Shown here in pieces: positions 25,000 through 33,358 of a stretch of 64,000 bases of DNA. Under the pieces are notes generated by a model. The model saw only the letters and a list, made by a program, of their open reading frames with translations, was not told the origin of the DNA and searched no databases. Position 1 is the first letter of the stretch, and the number at the start of each line of letters is the position of its first letter. Origin of the DNA: Kineosporia sp. NBRC 101731 (lineage in GTDB: Bacteria; Actinomycetota; Actinomycetes; Actinomycetales; Kineosporiaceae); contig NZ_BSTC01000022.1 in the NCBI RefSeq assembly GCF_030269305.1, positions 1-64,000 on the forward strand, written 5' to 3'. The position numbers and the translations under genes are program-made.

Positions 25000-26103
25000 G
25001 TGGCATCGCAGGGTTTTCGCACCGACTCGGCCCGGCGACGTCCGGCCCGTTCGCTTCCCGCCGGGCAACGGGAGACCGACTGGCCCGGCGTCCGGCTCCA
25101 TATCGTGACCGGCAAGGGCGGCACCGGGAAGACGACGGCTGCGGCCGCCCTCGCCCTCGCTCTCGCCTCCGGTGGGCACCGCACCCTGCTCGCCGAGGTG
25201 GAGGGACGGCAGAGCATCGCCCGGCTCTTCGACATGCCCCCACTGCCCTACGAGGAGACGAAGGTGGCGGCTGCCCCGGGCGGTGGCGAGCTCTACGGCC
25301 TGGCCGTCGACCCGAAGGCCGCGCTGCTGGACTACCTCGAGATGTTCTACCGGCTCGGCCGGGCCGGCCGGATGCTCGAGAAGATCGGTGCCGTCGACTT
25401 CGCCACCACGATCGCCCCGGGCGTTCGCGACGTCCTGCTGACCGGCAAGGTCTACGAAGCGGTCAGACGCCGGGAGACGATCCGGGAGGGCAGCGCGGAG
25501 GTGGAGCGTCCGGTCTACGACGCCGTGGTGATGGATGCCCCGCCGACCGGCCGGATCACCCGTTTCCTCAACGTCAACGAGGAGGTGGTCGGGCTGGCCA
25601 AGGTCGGTCCGATCCGCAACCAGGCGAACTCGATCATGACCCTGATGCGCTCGAACCTGACCGCGGTGCACCTGGTCAGCGTGCTGGAGGAGATGCCGGT
25701 GCAGGAAACGGCCGACGCGGTCGCCGAGCTCGAGCAGATCGGGCTGCCGGTGGGTGGGGTCTTCGTGAACATGGTGCGCGAGCCCTTCCTGGCACCGGAG
25801 GCGCTGGAGGCCGCCACCCACGGTGCGCTGGACCGCTCCGAGGTGCTGGCCGGGCTGGCCGCGGCCGGGCTGGGCCGGCGCTCCCGGGCCACCGGCAACG
25901 ACACCTCGCACGCCGCCCTGGCGAGCGCCCTGCTGGACGAGGCAGCCGGTCACGGGGAACGGGTCGCGATGGAACACAACGAGCGCGGCGAGCTGCTCTC
26001 CCTCGGACGCCCCACCTACGAGCTGCCCGCCCTGGCCGGCGGCATCGACCTCGGCGCGCTCTACCAGCTGGCCGGGCTGCTCGGTGAGCAGGGAGCGGCA
26101 TGA
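25000..26103 (+). CDS. ArsA/Get3-like ATPase, first subunit (Rv3679-like, BagA)
   Basis: This 367-residue P-loop ATPase has the deviant Walker A GKGGTGKTTAAA (about residues 38-49), the switch region VVMDAPPTGR, and the dimer-forming layout of ArsA/Get3. In mycobacteria the Rv3679/Rv3680 pair forms a heteromeric complex related to Get3, which targets tail-anchored membrane proteins. The exact client here is unknown. GTG 25000 follows a TACGCT -10-like element by about six bases, suggesting a leaderless message. It overlaps the partner gene by 4 bases. Confidence 0.85.
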   Translation: MASQGFRTDSARRRPARSLPAGQRETDWPGVRLHIVTGKGGTGKTTAAAALALALASGGHRTLLAEVEGRQSIARLFDMPPLPYEETKVAAAPGGGELYGLAVDPKAALLDYLEMFYRLGRAGRMLEKIGAVDFATTIAPGVRDVLLTGKVYEAVRRRETIREGSAEVERPVYDAVVMDAPPTGRITRFLNVNEEVVGLAKVGPIRNQANSIMTLMRSNLTAVHLVSVLEEMPVQETADAVAELEQIGLPVGGVFVNMVREPFLAPEALEAATHGALDRSEVLAGLAAAGLGRRSRATGNDTSHAALASALLDEAAGHGERVAMEHNERGELLSLGRPTYELPALAGGIDLGALYQLAGLLGEQGAA

Positions 26104-27257
26104 CGCTCGACATCGACACCCTGCTGGACGACCCCGCCACCCGGATTCTGGTGTGCTGCGGTTCGGGCGGTGTCGGCAAGACCACGACCGCGGCGGCACT
26201 GGGCGTACGCGCGGCCGAGCGGGGTCGTCACGTGGTGGTGCTCACCATCGACCCCGCCCGGCGGCTGGCCCAGTCGCTGGGCCTGGCCGAACTCGACAAC
26301 ACCCCCCGGCCCGTGGCCGGGGTCGACACCTCGGCGGGCGGTGCGCTGCACGCGATGATGCTCGACATGAAACGCACCTTCGACGAGGTGATCGAGGGGC
26401 ACGCGACCGCCGAGAAAGCCGCCCAGATTCTGGAGAATCCCTTCTACCAAGCACTCTCGAGTTCCTTCGCGGGCACTCAGGAGTACATGGCGATGGAGAA
26501 GCTGGGGCAGCTGCGGGCCCAGGCCGACGCCGGTGAGCACGACTGGGACCTGATCGTCGTGGACACCCCGCCGAGCCGGTCGGCTCTCGACTTCCTGGAC
26601 GCGCCGCAGCGTCTCGGTTCGTTCCTGGACGGCCGTTTCATCCGTGTACTCAGCGCCCCGGCGAAGGCCGGCGGGCGGGCCTACTTCAAGGTCATGTCCG
26701 CGGCGATCGGCACGGCCACCGGCCTGATGACGAAGCTGCTCGGCGCCCAGGTGCTGAAAGACGTGCAGACCTTCGTAGCCGCGCTCGACACCATGTTCGG
26801 CGGCTTCCGCGAGCGCGCCGACGCCACCTACCGGCTGCTGCAGGCGCCGGGTACGGCGTTCCTGGTGGTCGCCGCGCCGGAGCGCGACGCGCTGCGCGAG
26901 GCCTCGTACTTCGTGGAGCGCCTGGAGGACGAGGGCATGCCCCTGGCCGGGCTGGTGCTCAACCGGGTGCACACGGGGCCCGCCGAGGGACTCTCCGCCG
27001 AACGCGCGCTGACAGCGGCGGAGGATCTGGACGATGCGGGTGAGCACGCGCTGACGGCCGGGCTGCTGCGTATCCACGCCGACCGGATGCGCCTGAGCGA
27101 ACGGGAGAGGGCGGTGGCCAGCCGGTTCGTGCAGGCCCACCCCGCCGTCGAGGTGGCCCAGGTGCCCGCCCGCCCGCAGGATGTGCACGACCTGGACGGT
27201 CTGCGCGGAGTCGGCGCGGACCTGGCCCGGTCCGGGCAGCCGGCCTTCTCCCTCTGA
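26100..27257 (+). CDS. ArsA/Get3-like ATPase, second subunit (Rv3680-like, BagB)
   Basis: The 385-residue partner has CCGSGGVGKTTTAAALG (P loop, about 18-34), TIDPARRLAQSLG (switch I) and VVDTPPSRSALDFLDAP (switch II), shown here by the core VDTPPSRSALDF. It starts within the stop of the first subunit (ATGA), so the two are made together. The pair is predicted to form an ATP-driven dimer at the membrane. It converges on the WhiB-family gene across a terminator. Confidence 0.85.
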   Translation: MTLDIDTLLDDPATRILVCCGSGGVGKTTTAAALGVRAAERGRHVVVLTIDPARRLAQSLGLAELDNTPRPVAGVDTSAGGALHAMMLDMKRTFDEVIEGHATAEKAAQILENPFYQALSSSFAGTQEYMAMEKLGQLRAQADAGEHDWDLIVVDTPPSRSALDFLDAPQRLGSFLDGRFIRVLSAPAKAGGRAYFKVMSAAIGTATGLMTKLLGAQVLKDVQTFVAALDTMFGGFRERADATYRLLQAPGTAFLVVAAPERDALREASYFVERLEDEGMPLAGLVLNRVHTGPAEGLSAERALTAAEDLDDAGEHALTAGLLRIHADRMRLSERERAVASRFVQAHPAVEVAQVPARPQDVHDLDGLRGVGADLARSGQPAFSL

Positions 27258-27273
27258 TCGGCCCGTTCGCAAA

Positions 27274-27312
27274 ACCGGGGGCCCGGGCTGGATGTCCAGC
27301 CCGGGCCCCGGT
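27274..27312. terminator. Bidirectional terminator between the ATPase and WhiB genes
   Basis: A 17-bp stem with one bulged G (27274-27291 with 27296-27312) lies between convergent genes. An AAAA run precedes it, which becomes a T-run for the leftward transcript. Confidence 0.7.
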
Positions 27313-27331
27313 TCAAACGTCTGCGGAGCTC

Positions 27332-27655
27332 TCAGCCGACCTTGACGGCGGCTTCTTCATTGAGCAGGTCGATGATCCGGACCTGCTGCGAACGAGCTGT
27401 CTCGAGCAGTCGACGCCATGACTGCACGTTCGGGCGACGGCGGAGCAGCGCTCGGCGCTCCCGCTCGGTCATCCCGCCCCACACCCCGAACTCGATCTTG
27501 TGATCCAGAGCATCCGAAAGGCACTCGGTCCTCACCGGGCATGACATGCACACCAACTTGGCCCTGTTCTGTGCCGCCCCCTGAACGAACAGTGCATCAG
27601 GGTCACTCTTCCGACAAGCGCCCTGAGTTGCCCACTGGTTCACCGTCACACTCAT
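27332..27655 (-). CDS. wblA: WhiB-family iron-sulfur regulator (WblA/WhiB4-like)
   Basis: The 107-residue protein has the WhiB set of four cysteines (C14, C36, C39, C45) that hold a [4Fe-4S] cluster, the GVWGGMTERERR turn, and a basic RRRPNV segment that contacts DNA. WblA represses development and antibiotic genes in Streptomyces, and WhiB4 is a redox sensor in M. tuberculosis; both lie beside the Get3-like ATPases as here. The longer upstream frame is rejected in favour of ATG 27655, the conserved family start. Confidence 0.9.
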   Translation of the reverse strand: MSVTVNQWATQGACRKSDPDALFVQGAAQNRAKLVCMSCPVRTECLSDALDHKIEFGVWGGMTERERRALLRRRPNVQSWRRLLETARSQQVRIIDLLNEEAAVKVG

Positions 27656-28285
27656 TTCCCTCGGCCCTCCCTGGACCCCCGTGGATCCACGCTCACCCCC
27701 GAGCCGAACCCCTCTAGCGATGACGGTAGGTGAGCATCTGCAACGCCAATAAGGACCGGATGGATGAAACGGCATCGGCCGAAGTGACGATGAGTTACTC
27801 TGCGCAATCGTTTCGCTACAGATAGTGCCGGATTGAGAGATCATCTTGCCCGTCTGGCGGTGCTTCTGAGTGACCACGTCTCCATTGACGCGGGCGGTCC
27901 GTCACAGCACATTGACCTGCGAACACTCAAAGCTCGCCGTCCAACTTGCCCTTCCCGGACATCTCTGCCCAGTGGATCGCTCCAGCCCGTAATTTCGTTA
28001 CGCCACCCTTTTGGGTTCTTAAGGCAGGCATATCCAGACCACGTCGCCCGGCGCGCAAAGCTACCGTTGCGTCAGGAGAGAGTCACACAGAGCAAGGATC
28101 GATACATGGATGCGCTGTGGATTCAGTGCCCGTTCCGGGGGCCGACGGCACGCGAAACCCGCTGGGACAGCGCGTGAAGCCGGGCCGGGGTCGCTGACAA
28201 CGGTCGGCCACCACCCGGACGACCAGGGAAAAGATCCTTTCCCGATCGCGAAGATCGCACAGCAGCTCGTATTAACCTACGAAGC
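27656..28285. promoter_or_regulatory. 630-bp divergent regulatory region between wblA and the PBP gene
   Basis: No convincing coding frame is present in this unusually long gap. It is less GC-rich than the flanking genes. The WhiB gene should have a long untranslated leader here. Close to the PBP start, TATTAACCT lies seven to eleven bases before ATG 28286, so that message has a very short leader or none. I could not identify specific regulator sites. Confidence 0.5.
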
Positions 28286-30748
28286 ATGTCGTCGGCACCT
28301 GCCCCCAGAAATGTCTTGGGCCTGCTTGGCGCCTTCGTGGTGACCAGTCTGGTGGCGGGGGTCCTCGCAGCCGGTCTGGCCGTGCCCGCGATCGGCGCGA
28401 CAGGTCTGGCCTCCAAGAACGCGGTCGAGGCGTTCGATGCGCTGCCCAGTGAGCTCGCCAGCACCCAGGTGGCCGCCAACACCACGGTGCTCGCGTCCGA
28501 CGGGTCGGTGATCGCGACGTTCTACGACGAGAACCGCGTGCCGGTCTCGCTCGACAAGATGTCGCCGTACCTGCAGAACGCCATCGTCGCGATCGAGGAC
28601 GAGCGCTTCTACGAGCACGGCGGCGTCGACCCGCAGGGTCTGATCCGCGCCCTGGTGGTCAACGAGATCGCCGGCAGCGTCTCGCAGGGTGCCTCCACCC
28701 TGACCCAGCAGCTGGTCAAGAACATGCTCAAGGAGCAGGCGTACCTGGCGGGCGACACGGCGGCCTACGAGGCCGCCGAGGAGCAGACGAAGTCCCGCAA
28801 GATCAAGGAGATCCGGCTCGCCTCCGCCCTCGAGAAGAAGATGACCAAGAAGGAGATCCTCGCGGCGTACCTGAACATCGCCTGGTTCGGTGGTCAGGTG
28901 AACGGCGTCGAGGCGGCGTCCCGCTACTACTTCAACACCACGGCCGCGAAGCTGACCCTTCCGCAGGCCGCGATGCTGGCCGGCATGGTGCAGTCCCCGG
29001 TGCAGTTCAACCTGGCCGACAAGGACAAGCTGGCCGCGGCCAAGAACCGCCGCGACACCGTGCTGAACAAGATGTACTCGCAGGGCATGATCGACGAGGA
29101 GACCCGCGACAAGGCGATCAAGACCAAGCTGCGCACGAAGATCACCCCCACCTACCAGGGGTGCGCGAACGCCGGCACGAGCGCCTACTTCTGCGACTAC
29201 GTCTACAACCTGATCACCAAGAGCAGCGACTTCAAGGCCCTGGGCAAGACCCAGAAGGCGCGCCAGGCGGCCCTCAAGCAGGGTGGCTACACGATCCGGA
29301 CCACGCTCGACCCGAAGCTGCTCAAGGCCAGCTGGAAGGCCGTGAAGGAAGCCATCCCGCCGAACGACAGCAGTAACGTCGCGACGGCCGCGGTCACCGT
29401 CGAACCGGGCACCGGCAAGGTGCTCTCGATGATCCAGGACAAGTACTACAGCGTGGACAAGGGCCGGAAGAACACCACGATCAACTACTCCACCGACTAC
29501 AAATACGGCGGCTCATCGGGCTTCCTCACCGGTTCGACGTTCAAGCCCGTGGTGCTGGCCACCTGGCTGAAGGCGGGCAAGTCGCTGAACGCGACGATCG
29601 ACGGGTCGCCCGGCTCCATCGCCGAGAACTCGTTCAAGCGCTGCGGCTCGAGTCTCCAGTCCAGTGCGACCTGGAACTTCGTCAACTCCGGCGACGGTGG
29701 TGCCCGTGGCTCGCTGAGTGTCTGGGACGCGACGGCCAACTCCATCAACGGTGCCTACATCCGCATGGAACAGCAGCTCGACCTGTGCGACGTGGCCGAC
29801 ATGGCCAAGGCCGTGGGCATGCACCTGGCCGCGCCGGTCAAGGGTCAGTGCGGCAACGAGAAGGCGACGACGAAGATCCCGAACTGCTACCCCTCGGTGG
29901 TGCTGGGTATCGCCAACCAGTCCCCGCTGACCATGGCCAACGCCTACGCGACGTTCGCCGCGAGCGGTAAGTACTGCAAGCCGATCGTCGTCACCTCGAT
30001 CAAGGACCGCAACGGCAAGTCGCTCAAGGTCCCGACCGCGGACTGCAAGCAGACCGTGGACGCCAAGGTCGCGAACACCGTGACGCTGGGTCTGAGCCGC
30101 GCGCTGACCAACGGCACAGCGGCCCGCACCGGCCCGCTCTCCAACGGTCAGCCGGCCTCCGGCAAGACCGGTACCACCAACGACTCGCAGGACACCTGGT
30201 TCCTGGGCTACACCCCGCAGCTGTCCACCGCGGTCTGGGTCGGCCCGGAGACCGTGAACGGCGAGCGCAAGACCATGCGGGGCGTCACCATCAACGGCAC
30301 GTACTGGAACAGCGTCTACGGTGGCTCGATCGCCGCGCCGACCTGGAAGAAGATCATGGAGGCCGCGCTCGAGGGCAAACCGGTCAAGGAGTTCCCGGAG
30401 GCCGACTCCAGCCTGACCCGCACGCCGACCACGAACATCCCCAGCGTGGTCGGGAAGAGCCCGGACGACGCCCGCGGCATCCTCGAGGACGCCGGGTTCC
30501 AGGTCAGCCAGAGCGGCGACCTGGAGACGTCCGACCAGCCCGCCGGCACGGTGGCCCGGGTCGACCCGTCGGGCTCGGCCAGCACCGGCAGCACGATCAC
30601 GATCTACCTCAGCGCCGGCCCGAACACCGGTGACACCGAGGACAACACGGACGCCGAGGACACGGTCGAAGCTCCCACCACGGGGACCACCGACCCCGGC
30701 ACCGGGAACGACACCGGCGGCGGTGGCGGACAGGGCAACGGCCGGTGA
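28286..30748 (+). CDS. Bifunctional penicillin-binding protein with PASTA domain (PonA-like)
   Basis: The 820-residue class A PBP builds peptidoglycan. A membrane anchor (about 10-35) is followed by the glycosyltransferase domain with EDERFYEHGG (catalytic Glu about 104) and QGASTLTQQLVKN. The transpeptidase has STFK (S417-K420), the SIN box in DATANSINGAY and KTG (627-629). One C-terminal PASTA domain (IPSVVGKSPDDARGILEDAG) and a Thr/Gly-rich tail end the protein. It is divergent from wblA as ponA2 is from whiB4. Confidence 0.93.
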   Translation: MSSAPAPRNVLGLLGAFVVTSLVAGVLAAGLAVPAIGATGLASKNAVEAFDALPSELASTQVAANTTVLASDGSVIATFYDENRVPVSLDKMSPYLQNAIVAIEDERFYEHGGVDPQGLIRALVVNEIAGSVSQGASTLTQQLVKNMLKEQAYLAGDTAAYEAAEEQTKSRKIKEIRLASALEKKMTKKEILAAYLNIAWFGGQVNGVEAASRYYFNTTAAKLTLPQAAMLAGMVQSPVQFNLADKDKLAAAKNRRDTVLNKMYSQGMIDEETRDKAIKTKLRTKITPTYQGCANAGTSAYFCDYVYNLITKSSDFKALGKTQKARQAALKQGGYTIRTTLDPKLLKASWKAVKEAIPPNDSSNVATAAVTVEPGTGKVLSMIQDKYYSVDKGRKNTTINYSTDYKYGGSSGFLTGSTFKPVVLATWLKAGKSLNATIDGSPGSIAENSFKRCGSSLQSSATWNFVNSGDGGARGSLSVWDATANSINGAYIRMEQQLDLCDVADMAKAVGMHLAAPVKGQCGNEKATTKIPNCYPSVVLGIANQSPLTMANAYATFAASGKYCKPIVVTSIKDRNGKSLKVPTADCKQTVDAKVANTVTLGLSRALTNGTAARTGPLSNGQPASGKTGTTNDSQDTWFLGYTPQLSTAVWVGPETVNGERKTMRGVTINGTYWNSVYGGSIAAPTWKKIMEAALEGKPVKEFPEADSSLTRTPTTNIPSVVGKSPDDARGILEDAGFQVSQSGDLETSDQPAGTVARVDPSGSASTGSTITIYLSAGPNTGDTEDNTDAEDTVEAPTTGTTDPGTGNDTGGGGGQGNGR

Positions 30749-30769
30749 CGTAGACCGGCAGGAACGGCG

Positions 30770-30800
30770 AAGGCCGGGAACCCCCGGGGTTCCCGGCCTT
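30770..30800. terminator. Bidirectional terminator after the PBP gene
   Basis: The stem AAGGCCGGGAACC paired with GGTTCCCGGCCTT lies between the convergent PBP and YqeY genes. Confidence 0.8.
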
Positions 30801-30819
30801 CGATCGTCGGTAGGGTTTT

Positions 30820-31296
30820 TCAGGCCCCGAGCCGGCGCTTCACTTCGGCGGCCACCAGGCCACCGTCAGCCTTGCCGGCGGTGCGGGCCCGCACGGCCTT
30901 CATCACCAGGCCCATCGCGGCCCGGCCGGTCTTGCCCGCAGCCTCGGCAGACGCCACCTCCTCGGCAATGATGGCGGCCACATCGTCGTCGGAGAGCTGC
31001 TCGGGCAGGTAGTCGGCCAGCACCGCGAGCTCGGCCCGTTCTTTCTCGGCCAGCTCGGCGCGGCCGGCGTCGGTGTAGGCGGTGGCGGCCTCACGGCGCT
31101 TCTTCGCCTCACGGGCCAGCACGGCCGTGACCTCGTCGTCGGAGAGCTCACGGGCGACGGTGCCGGACACCTCCTCACCCTTGATCGCCGTCATGGCCAT
31201 CCGGATGGTGCCGGAGCGGATGGCGTCACGGGCCTTCATCGACGTGGTGAGGTCGGAACGCAGGCGGGCCTTGAGGCCGGTCGGGGAGTCGGACAT
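30820..31296 (-). CDS. GatB/YqeY family protein
   Basis: This 158-residue protein is the free-standing YqeY form of the helical tail domain of GatB. It has LKARLRSDLTTSMKARDAI at the start, an ELSDDEV helix pair, and the closing AAGKTGRAAMGLVMKAVRAR. YqeY proteins are presumed to bind tRNA or assist amidotransferases, but their role is unsettled. ATG 31296 is the conserved start; the upstream 19 codons of open frame do not fit the family. It corresponds to Rv3688c in mycobacteria. Confidence 0.85.
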   Translation of the reverse strand: MSDSPTGLKARLRSDLTTSMKARDAIRSGTIRMAMTAIKGEEVSGTVARELSDDEVTAVLAREAKKRREAATAYTDAGRAELAEKERAELAVLADYLPEQLSDDDVAAIIAEEVASAEAAGKTGRAAMGLVMKAVRARTAGKADGGLVAAEVKRRLGA

Positions 31297-31474
31297 GAGG
31301 CCATCTTCGCACTCGGGCCGATTCGGTAGTACCGGATTTCGGTTCACCGTCATCGATCCTCCCGTTCCACCGAAAACGCCTGATTGAGGACGCGTATGAG
31401 CTCCCTCCCAGCGGCCCCCGGTTTACTTCCCCGTACCGCGCGACCCATTCAGGCAGACCTGCGAGGATGTCCGA

Positions 31475-32383
31475 ATGCGCACATCCGTGAAGCTTCCCCT
31501 CGCCGTGCTGGCCGCCGGCGCCGCCGGGCTGGGCTGGTCCCTCGCCGAGGCACAGGCCTACACGCTGCGCCGTTTCAGCGTGCCGGTCCTGCCCGCGGGA
31601 AGCTCGCCGCTGCGCGTGCTCTGCCTGTCCGACCTGCACCTGGTGCCGAACCAGACCAAGAAGCTCGACTGGGTGCGGGGCCTGGCCGCCCTGGAGCCCG
31701 ACCTGGTGGTCAGTACGGGTGACAACCTGGCCCACCTGGAGGCCGTGCCCGCGGTGCTGCGGGCCCACGAGCACCTGCTGAAGCTGCCCGGCGTGTTCGT
31801 GCTCGGGTCGAACGACTACTTCGCCCCGCGCCCCAAGAACCCGGCGCGCTACCTGCTGCCCTACGGCGGGAAGAAGCGCATCCACGGTGTGCGCCTGCCC
31901 ACCCGCGAGCTGGTCGAGGGGTTCAGCGAGGGCGGCTGGATCGACCTGAACAACCGCCGCGAGCAGCTGAAGATCAACGACCTCCAGCTGGAGTTCGTCG
32001 GGGTGGACGACCCGCACATCAAGAAGGACCGCTACTCCGAGGTGGCCGGACAGGCCGACCCCACGGCCGCTCTCACCATCGGTGTGGCCCACGCGCCGTA
32101 CCTACGGGTGCTCGACGCCATGACCGCGGACGGCGCGGGCCTGATCCTGGCCGGCCACACCCACGGCGGCCAGCTCTGCGTGCCCGGCTACGGCGCCCTG
32201 ACCACCAACTGCGACCTGGACCGCCGCCGGGCCAAGGGCGTCTCCCGCTACCCCGGCAACGGCTCCGTCCCGACCGACGCCTGGATGCACGTCAGCGCCG
32301 GCCTGGGCACCTCCCCGTACACCCCGGTCCGCTTCGCCTGCCGCCCCGAGGCCACGCTCCTGACCCTCACAGCCGCCGCCTGA
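31475..32383 (+). CDS. Membrane-anchored metallophosphoesterase (Rv3683-like)
   Basis: The 302-residue protein has an N-terminal hydrophobic segment followed by the calcineurin-like fold: SDLHLVP (metal ligands), VSTGDNL, GSNDYF in place of the usual GNH(D/E), VAHAPY, and GHTHGGQL. It would hydrolyse a phosphodiester or phosphoanhydride at the outer membrane face, possibly of a cell-wall lipid intermediate. Substitution of GNH by GSND is seen in this subgroup. It ends the block shared with mycobacteria. Confidence 0.82.
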   Translation: MRTSVKLPLAVLAAGAAGLGWSLAEAQAYTLRRFSVPVLPAGSSPLRVLCLSDLHLVPNQTKKLDWVRGLAALEPDLVVSTGDNLAHLEAVPAVLRAHEHLLKLPGVFVLGSNDYFAPRPKNPARYLLPYGGKKRIHGVRLPTRELVEGFSEGGWIDLNNRREQLKINDLQLEFVGVDDPHIKKDRYSEVAGQADPTAALTIGVAHAPYLRVLDAMTADGAGLILAGHTHGGQLCVPGYGALTTNCDLDRRRAKGVSRYPGNGSVPTDAWMHVSAGLGTSPYTPVRFACRPEATLLTLTAAA

Positions 32384-32468
32384 CGTGTGTTCCGTCTCGT
32401 TCTGAGGCCGGAACGGGTATGCATTTCAGACTTCGGCATCTCGTCGGGTAAGGTTGCAACCGCTCCAC

Positions 32469-32542
<74 letters not shown>

Positions 32543-32550
32543 CAGCAAGA

Positions 32551-32583
32551 CCGCCGGTCAACCACTCGTTGGTTGACCGGCGG
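32551..32583 (+). terminator. Terminator of tRNA-Pro
   Basis: A perfect 14-bp stem (32551-32564 with 32570-32583) and a TTGTGGTT tail follow the tRNA by eight bases. Confidence 0.8.
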
Positions 32584-32689
32584 TTGTGGTTTGCGGGCCG
32601 ACCGAAGGTTCTGGGGAGAAATCTGGGAGAAGCCGACCCGGCCGCACCTCCACGGCCATTCTGTCGGTGGCCCCTGCCAGGATTCCCGT

Positions 32690-33028
32690 ATGGATCCTCT
32701 GAAGCTGATCGAGACCAGCCCCGGCAACTTCTCCCTGATCATGAATGCGGGTGACACGCCCGCCGATGTGGTGGTCGGAGAGTCGGGTCACGAGCCGAAC
32801 GGCTACTTCTGGGACGGCATGGCCAAGTGGCTGGTGCGCACCCAGGTGCCGGAGGTGGAGGGCCGGGTGAAGTTCGACCCCGAGGCCGGCATGTTCTGCG
32901 CCTACGGCCCGGACCGCGAGGCACTGGCAGTGCTCGGCACGGCTCTGGCCGCGGTCGTCAACGCGCCCGACCAGTTGCCCGCCCTGATCGCGAAGGGTGA
33001 GGCCGAAGGCGTCGACTTCGACGACTGA
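32690..33028 (+). CDS. Imm51 family immunity protein, without a toxin partner
   Basis: The 112-residue protein matches Imm51: FSLIMNAGDTPADVVV near the N-terminus, ESGHEPNGYFWDGMAKWLV, and FDPEAGMFCAYGPDREAL, closing with an acidic VDFDD. Imm51 proteins neutralise toxins delivered by polymorphic toxin or contact-dependent systems. No toxin gene lies near. ATG 32690 is close behind a CAGGAT -10-like hexamer, suggesting a leaderless message. Its place next to a tRNA gene is typical for acquired genes. Confidence 0.78.
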   Translation: MDPLKLIETSPGNFSLIMNAGDTPADVVVGESGHEPNGYFWDGMAKWLVRTQVPEVEGRVKFDPEAGMFCAYGPDREALAVLGTALAAVVNAPDQLPALIAKGEAEGVDFDD

Positions 33029-33112
33029 CGAGACTGCTGGCAGGACTACCGCCAAGGCTGAGGGCGAGACCGGTGGACTGACTACTCGTTGGACTGGGAC
33101 TCGGCCGGCTGT

Positions 33113-33216
33113 GGGACTCAGCCGCGGGACTCGGCCATGGGACTCAGCCGCGGGACTCGGCCATGAGACTCAGCCATGGGACGTGGCCGCACGATTCAGC
33201 CATGAGACGTGGCCAT
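33113..33216 (+). repeat. Eight tandem 13-bp repeats
   Basis: Eight adjacent 13-mers run without gaps: GGGACTCAGCCGC, GGGACTCGGCCAT, the same two again, then GAGACTCAGCCAT, GGGACGTGGCCGC, ACGATTCAGCCAT and GAGACGTGGCCAT. They alternate, so the true unit may be 26 bp. The period is not a multiple of three, and no gene with a ribosome site crosses the array, so it is non-coding. It lies in a 330-bp gap without genes between Imm51 and the secreted protease. A nearby palindrome, CGTTGCA-N4-TGCAACG at 33302-33319, may be a separate operator. Confidence 0.75.
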
Positions 33217-33358
33217 GGGGTGAGGGGGCCTGACCGATAGGGCCGAGATCCTCGTACTCCGTGCCCGGACGCCCCGGAATGGAGCTGGCGATACGCATCG
33301 CCGTTGCAACGATGCAACGCGAATCCGCATCACCAGCCCACCGGAAGGACCCTCGTCC

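Noticed and set aside
24909-26087. Plus-strand 392-codon Arg/Gly-rich frame over the first Get3-like ATPase
   Set aside because: It is an out-of-phase reading of the ATPase gene, extremely Arg/Gly-rich and without motifs.
27656-27877. N-terminal extension of the WhiB protein
   Set aside because: The extra 74 codons do not match the family, which starts at MSVTVNQW.
33113-33216. Possible CRISPR array
   Set aside because: Units are 13 bp, directly adjacent and without spacers, and no cas genes are near.
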